64,000 nucleotides of DNA from the NCBI GenBank assembly GCA_019114175.1, contig DXFZ01000057.1, positions 1 to 64,000 on the forward strand, written 5' to 3'. Positions within the stretch are counted from its first letter, which is position 1. Each line of letters opens with the position of its first letter. The position numbers were made by a program, and so were the translations under genes. The notes beneath the pieces were generated by a model. The model was given only the letters and a program-made list of their open reading frames with translations, was not told where the DNA came from and did not search any database. This document shows, one piece after another, positions 61,787-64,000 of this stretch. The stretch comes from Candidatus Corynebacterium gallistercoris (lineage in GTDB: Bacteria; Actinomycetota; Actinomycetes; Mycobacteriales; Mycobacteriaceae).

Positions 61787-62241
61787 AGAAGGTAGACGTG
61801 CGGGCGCTGCTGCTGGCCGGGGTGGCCGCGGGGCTCATCGCGTGGGTGACCGCGCTGGGCTTCTATGGGGATTTCCCGCCGATCAAGCCCATCGCCTCCA
61901 CCCTGCTGTGGATCTTCGCCGCCGTGTGCGCGGTGGCCGGATACGTCATCCGGCGGCGCATCGCCGGAGGCGAGGTGGGGATGGATACCTCGCAGCTCAA
62001 CCCGGTGGTGGTCGCGCAGTGGCTGATCCTAGGCCAGGCCGTGGCGTGGATCGGCGCGGTGCTGGCGGGGGTTTATGTGGGCATCGGGGCGTACGTACTG
62101 CCGCACGCGGGGGACCTGGTGGCCGCGGAGCAGGACGTTCCGGGCGTGATCGCCGGGGCCTTGGGAGCCGTGGCGGCGGCTGTGGCAGGGGTGTGGCTGG
62201 AACGCGGATGCGAGGCACCCCCGCCAAATGCCGCGATGTAG
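61783..62241 (+). CDS. DUF3180 membrane protein
   Basis: A 152-residue protein with four hydrophobic helices and the conserved N-terminal pattern of DUF3180. It is regularly found at the end of actinobacterial fol operons. The segment MDTSQLNPVVVAQWLILGQAVAWIGAVLAG is typical. Function unknown. Confidence 0.85.
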   Translation: MKKVDVRALLLAGVAAGLIAWVTALGFYGDFPPIKPIASTLLWIFAAVCAVAGYVIRRRIAGGEVGMDTSQLNPVVVAQWLILGQAVAWIGAVLAGVYVGIGAYVLPHAGDLVAAEQDVPGVIAGALGAVAAAVAGVWLERGCEAPPPNAAM

Positions 62242-62288
62242 TGGGTTGTGCCACGGATTCCGGGCGATAGTTGGGTAGGGTTGAACGC

Positions 62289-63035
62289 ATGAGTTTCCAC
62301 GAGCAGCCGAGTTCCCGTTCCCGCAGTGGATCCGAAGGGTCGATGGGCCGAATCCTCATGTTCGCCCTCTTCGCCCTCGCGCTGGTAGCCAGCGTGCTGA
62401 TGCTGTTTGTGGATTCAGAGGTGTGGTCCAAGGTGGCGGTCATCGCCGCGCTGTGGGCCGCCTTCATCGGTGCAGTGCTGGTGACGCGCTACTCCGGGGC
62501 CCTGAAGGCGGAGCGGGAGCGCGTGCGCCAGATCGATGGCGAGCACCGCGCGGAGCTGGAGCGGGAAAAGTCCCAGTTCATGCAGCGGGAAGCCACGCTG
62601 GAATCTGACTATAATAAGCGCCTCCAGGCTGCCCGCGACGAGCACCTCGACCAGCTGCGGGCTGAGCTGGCGCAGATGCGCCGCCAGCTCGCGGAGCTGT
62701 CCGGCCGGGACCTGGGTGAGGAAGACCAGCGTGCAGTGCGCGCCCGAGCGGAGCGCATCCGCGAGCTGGAGAATGCCGCGAAACCGGCACAGCAGCCAGC
62801 CCAGCAGCCAGCCCACGGCAAGCACGAGTCCCGTCCGCAGTTCAGCACGGGCAGCTTCCATACCGTGCAGTGGACCGGCCAGGACTCCCAGGAGACCTCC
62901 CAGCTGCCACTCATCGTGGACACCACCGCCATGGACGCCCCGGCCGAGGAGCCGAAGCGCGGCCGTCGCCGCGCCGATGAGTCCAGCGAGGGGCTGACCG
63001 TGGCAGAACTGATGAAGCGCTTCAAGAGTGAATAA
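62289..63035 (+). CDS. Coiled-coil membrane protein (DUF6779-like)
   Basis: A 248-residue protein with two membrane helices (about 24-44 and 52-68), a charged coiled coil (about 75-160), a Gln/Pro-rich linker and a basic C-terminus ending LTVAELMKRFKSE. The same gene lies between the fol operon and panC in other corynebacteria; its role is unknown. A scaffold at the membrane is plausible from the architecture only. Confidence 0.75.
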   Translation: MSFHEQPSSRSRSGSEGSMGRILMFALFALALVASVLMLFVDSEVWSKVAVIAALWAAFIGAVLVTRYSGALKAERERVRQIDGEHRAELEREKSQFMQREATLESDYNKRLQAARDEHLDQLRAELAQMRRQLAELSGRDLGEEDQRAVRARAERIRELENAAKPAQQPAQQPAHGKHESRPQFSTGSFHTVQWTGQDSQETSQLPLIVDTTAMDAPAEEPKRGRRRADESSEGLTVAELMKRFKSE

Positions 63036-63891
63036 TCTGACCGTTGGCGTCATCTCCGCTGGGGCGGTGGGGCTGGCGGTGGCCGAAGCCTTTGGCCGCG
63101 CCGGGCACAACGTATCCGCCGTGTATGCCCATTCGGCGGGGAGTGCGGAGGTGGCGTCGCAACGAATAACAACAGTGACCCGTGACCTGGCCGAAGCTGC
63201 CGCGGCGCCCCTGGTGATCCTCGCCGTGCCGGACCCGGTGCTGCCGGAGGTGGCCGAGCAGGTCGCGGAGCACGCGCGGCCCGGGCAGATTGTGGCGCAC
63301 ACGTCTGGGGCGAACGGGTGCGCGGTGCTGCAGCCGGTGACGGACACCGGGGCGCTGCCGCTGGCGCTGCACCCGGCGATGACGTTCACGGCAACCAGCG
63401 AGGACACCGACCGGCTGCGCGGCTGCGCCTGGGGTGTCACGGCGGACTCAGACCAGGGGATGGCCGTGGCGGAGGTGCTGGTCAACAGCATCGGCGGGGT
63501 CGCGGTGCCGGTGCCAGAGGACAAGCGCCCCGCCTACCACGCGGCGATGGCGCACGCGGCAAACCACCTGGTTACGCTGCTCTCCGACGCGCAACGGATG
63601 ATGGACCACGTGCTCGCCACCAACCTGCCGGCACACAACCCGTACAGCGCCGCGCTGCTGCGCAACCTGGCCCACGCCGCGGTGGATAACGCGCTGGAGC
63701 TGCGCATGGATGGCCTCACTGGCCCGGTGGCGCGCGACGATGCCCCCGCGGTGCTGCGCCACCTGGCCGCGCTGGAGGACCTGGGCGTGGACCCGGCCCC
63801 GTACCGGCAGATGGCGGAGCGCACCGCGCAGCTGCGGCACGCGATAGAGGTGGAGCGGGTGCTGGCTACTAAACTGGGCGGCTATGAGTAA
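63028..63891 (+). CDS. Rossmann-fold/DUF2520 protein next to panC
   Basis: A 287-residue protein with an N-terminal NAD(P)-binding fold (LTVGVISAGAVGLAVAEAFGRAGH, then ILAVPDPVLPEVA and AHTSGANG) and a C-terminal helical DUF2520 domain (YHAAMAHAANHLVTLLSDA). It resembles ketopantoate reductase-like proteins, and its coupling to panC (8-bp overlap) suggests a link to pantothenate synthesis that is not proven. The canonical GxGxxG is altered to SAGAVG. Confidence 0.85.
   Translation: MNNLTVGVISAGAVGLAVAEAFGRAGHNVSAVYAHSAGSAEVASQRITTVTRDLAEAAAAPLVILAVPDPVLPEVAEQVAEHARPGQIVAHTSGANGCAVLQPVTDTGALPLALHPAMTFTATSEDTDRLRGCAWGVTADSDQGMAVAEVLVNSIGGVAVPVPEDKRPAYHAAMAHAANHLVTLLSDAQRMMDHVLATNLPAHNPYSAALLRNLAHAAVDNALELRMDGLTGPVARDDAPAVLRHLAALEDLGVDPAPYRQMAERTAQLRHAIEVERVLATKLGGYE
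63150..63175 (-). repeat. Dispersed repeat in the DUF2520 gene (inverted)
   Basis: GGTGGCGTCGCAAC followed by GAATAACAACAG, encoding VASQRITT in a surface segment after the first Rossmann strand-helix unit. Confidence 0.65.
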
Positions 63892-64000
63892 CAAGTTCCA
63901 GCCGGGGGCGGCGAAGGTATACACGGAGATCGAAGAAATCGGCCAGCTCACCCGTGCTTTTCGCAAGGTGGGTAAGCCGGTGGTGTTGGTGCCCACGATG
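63884..64000 (+). CDS. panC: Pantothenate synthetase PanC (5' part only)
   Basis: The first 39 codons are present: MSNKFQPGAAKVYTEI, then a helix, then KPVVLVPTM at the window edge, which is the start of the family's VPTMGxLHxGH nucleotide motif. PanC joins pantoate and beta-alanine. It overlaps the DUF2520 gene by 8 bp. Confidence 0.85.
   Translation, partial: MSNKFQPGAAKVYTEIEEIGQLTRAFRKVGKPVVLVPTM

Overview
The window is high-GC actinobacterial DNA whose gene content and order point to a Corynebacterium. Diagnostic loci are fpr2-cysIX and cysHDNYZ with McbR-type operators (TAGAC-N6-GTCTA), pta-ackA beside pknG-glnH-glnX, groEL followed by a tiny cell-wall porin gene and ppk2, and ftsH-folEPBK leading into panC. 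The species cannot be fixed from this window. I saw no rRNA, tRNA, CRISPR array, insertion sequence or prophage.

Layout. 1-4756: metE (3' end cut by the window edge) divergent from an ECF vitamin/precursor transporter operon, with one McbR-like site between them. 4735-8809: a Rieske lipoprotein, a DUF222-HNH nuclease, purT and trhO. 8768-21660: assimilatory sulfate reduction, fpr2 divergent from cysIX, then a deoD-MFS-deoC-phosphopentomutase block for nucleoside catabolism, then cysHDNYZ. 21759-29114: pta-ackA and the amino-acid sensing module pknG-glnH-glnX. 29176-38862: an ABC exporter, a Bcr/CflA pump and MarR regulator, a secreted lipase, cls, xthA, a GNAT protein, def, a DUF3263 protein and a LytR_C protein. 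38927-42423: a YbdK-type ligase, a stand-alone LeuA regulatory domain with an attenuator-like leader, and an M20 peptidase. 42486-45995: CIRCE-controlled groEL, a PorA-like porin and ppk2. 45992-51457: a lower-GC TetR/hypothetical pair, a large Pls/PosA-type membrane-bound nonribosomal peptide synthetase translationally coupled to a MarR regulator, and a rhodanese. 51533-57297: a CtpE-like P-type ATPase, ppa, dacB, tilS and hpt. 57316-64000: ftsH, folEPBK, three conserved actinobacterial proteins and the start of panC.

How the genes fit together. Six McbR-like sites, plus one at metE, tie ferredoxin-dependent sulfite reduction, APS reduction, sulfate activation, sulfate uptake and methionine synthesis into one sulfur regulon. 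The nucleoside block would take deoxynucleosides to acetaldehyde and glyceraldehyde-3-phosphate, and acetaldehyde-derived acetyl units can meet the pta-ackA node nearby.

Two things stand out as possibly new. First, a short dispersed repeat (an AT-rich tract abutting GGTGCGACGCCACC) recurs at least 13 times in both orientations, inside and between genes and in different reading frames. Second, the peptide synthetase has the domain plan of epsilon-poly-lysine synthetases and an adenylation pocket that I read by eye as DAESIGTVVK, close to the lysine code.
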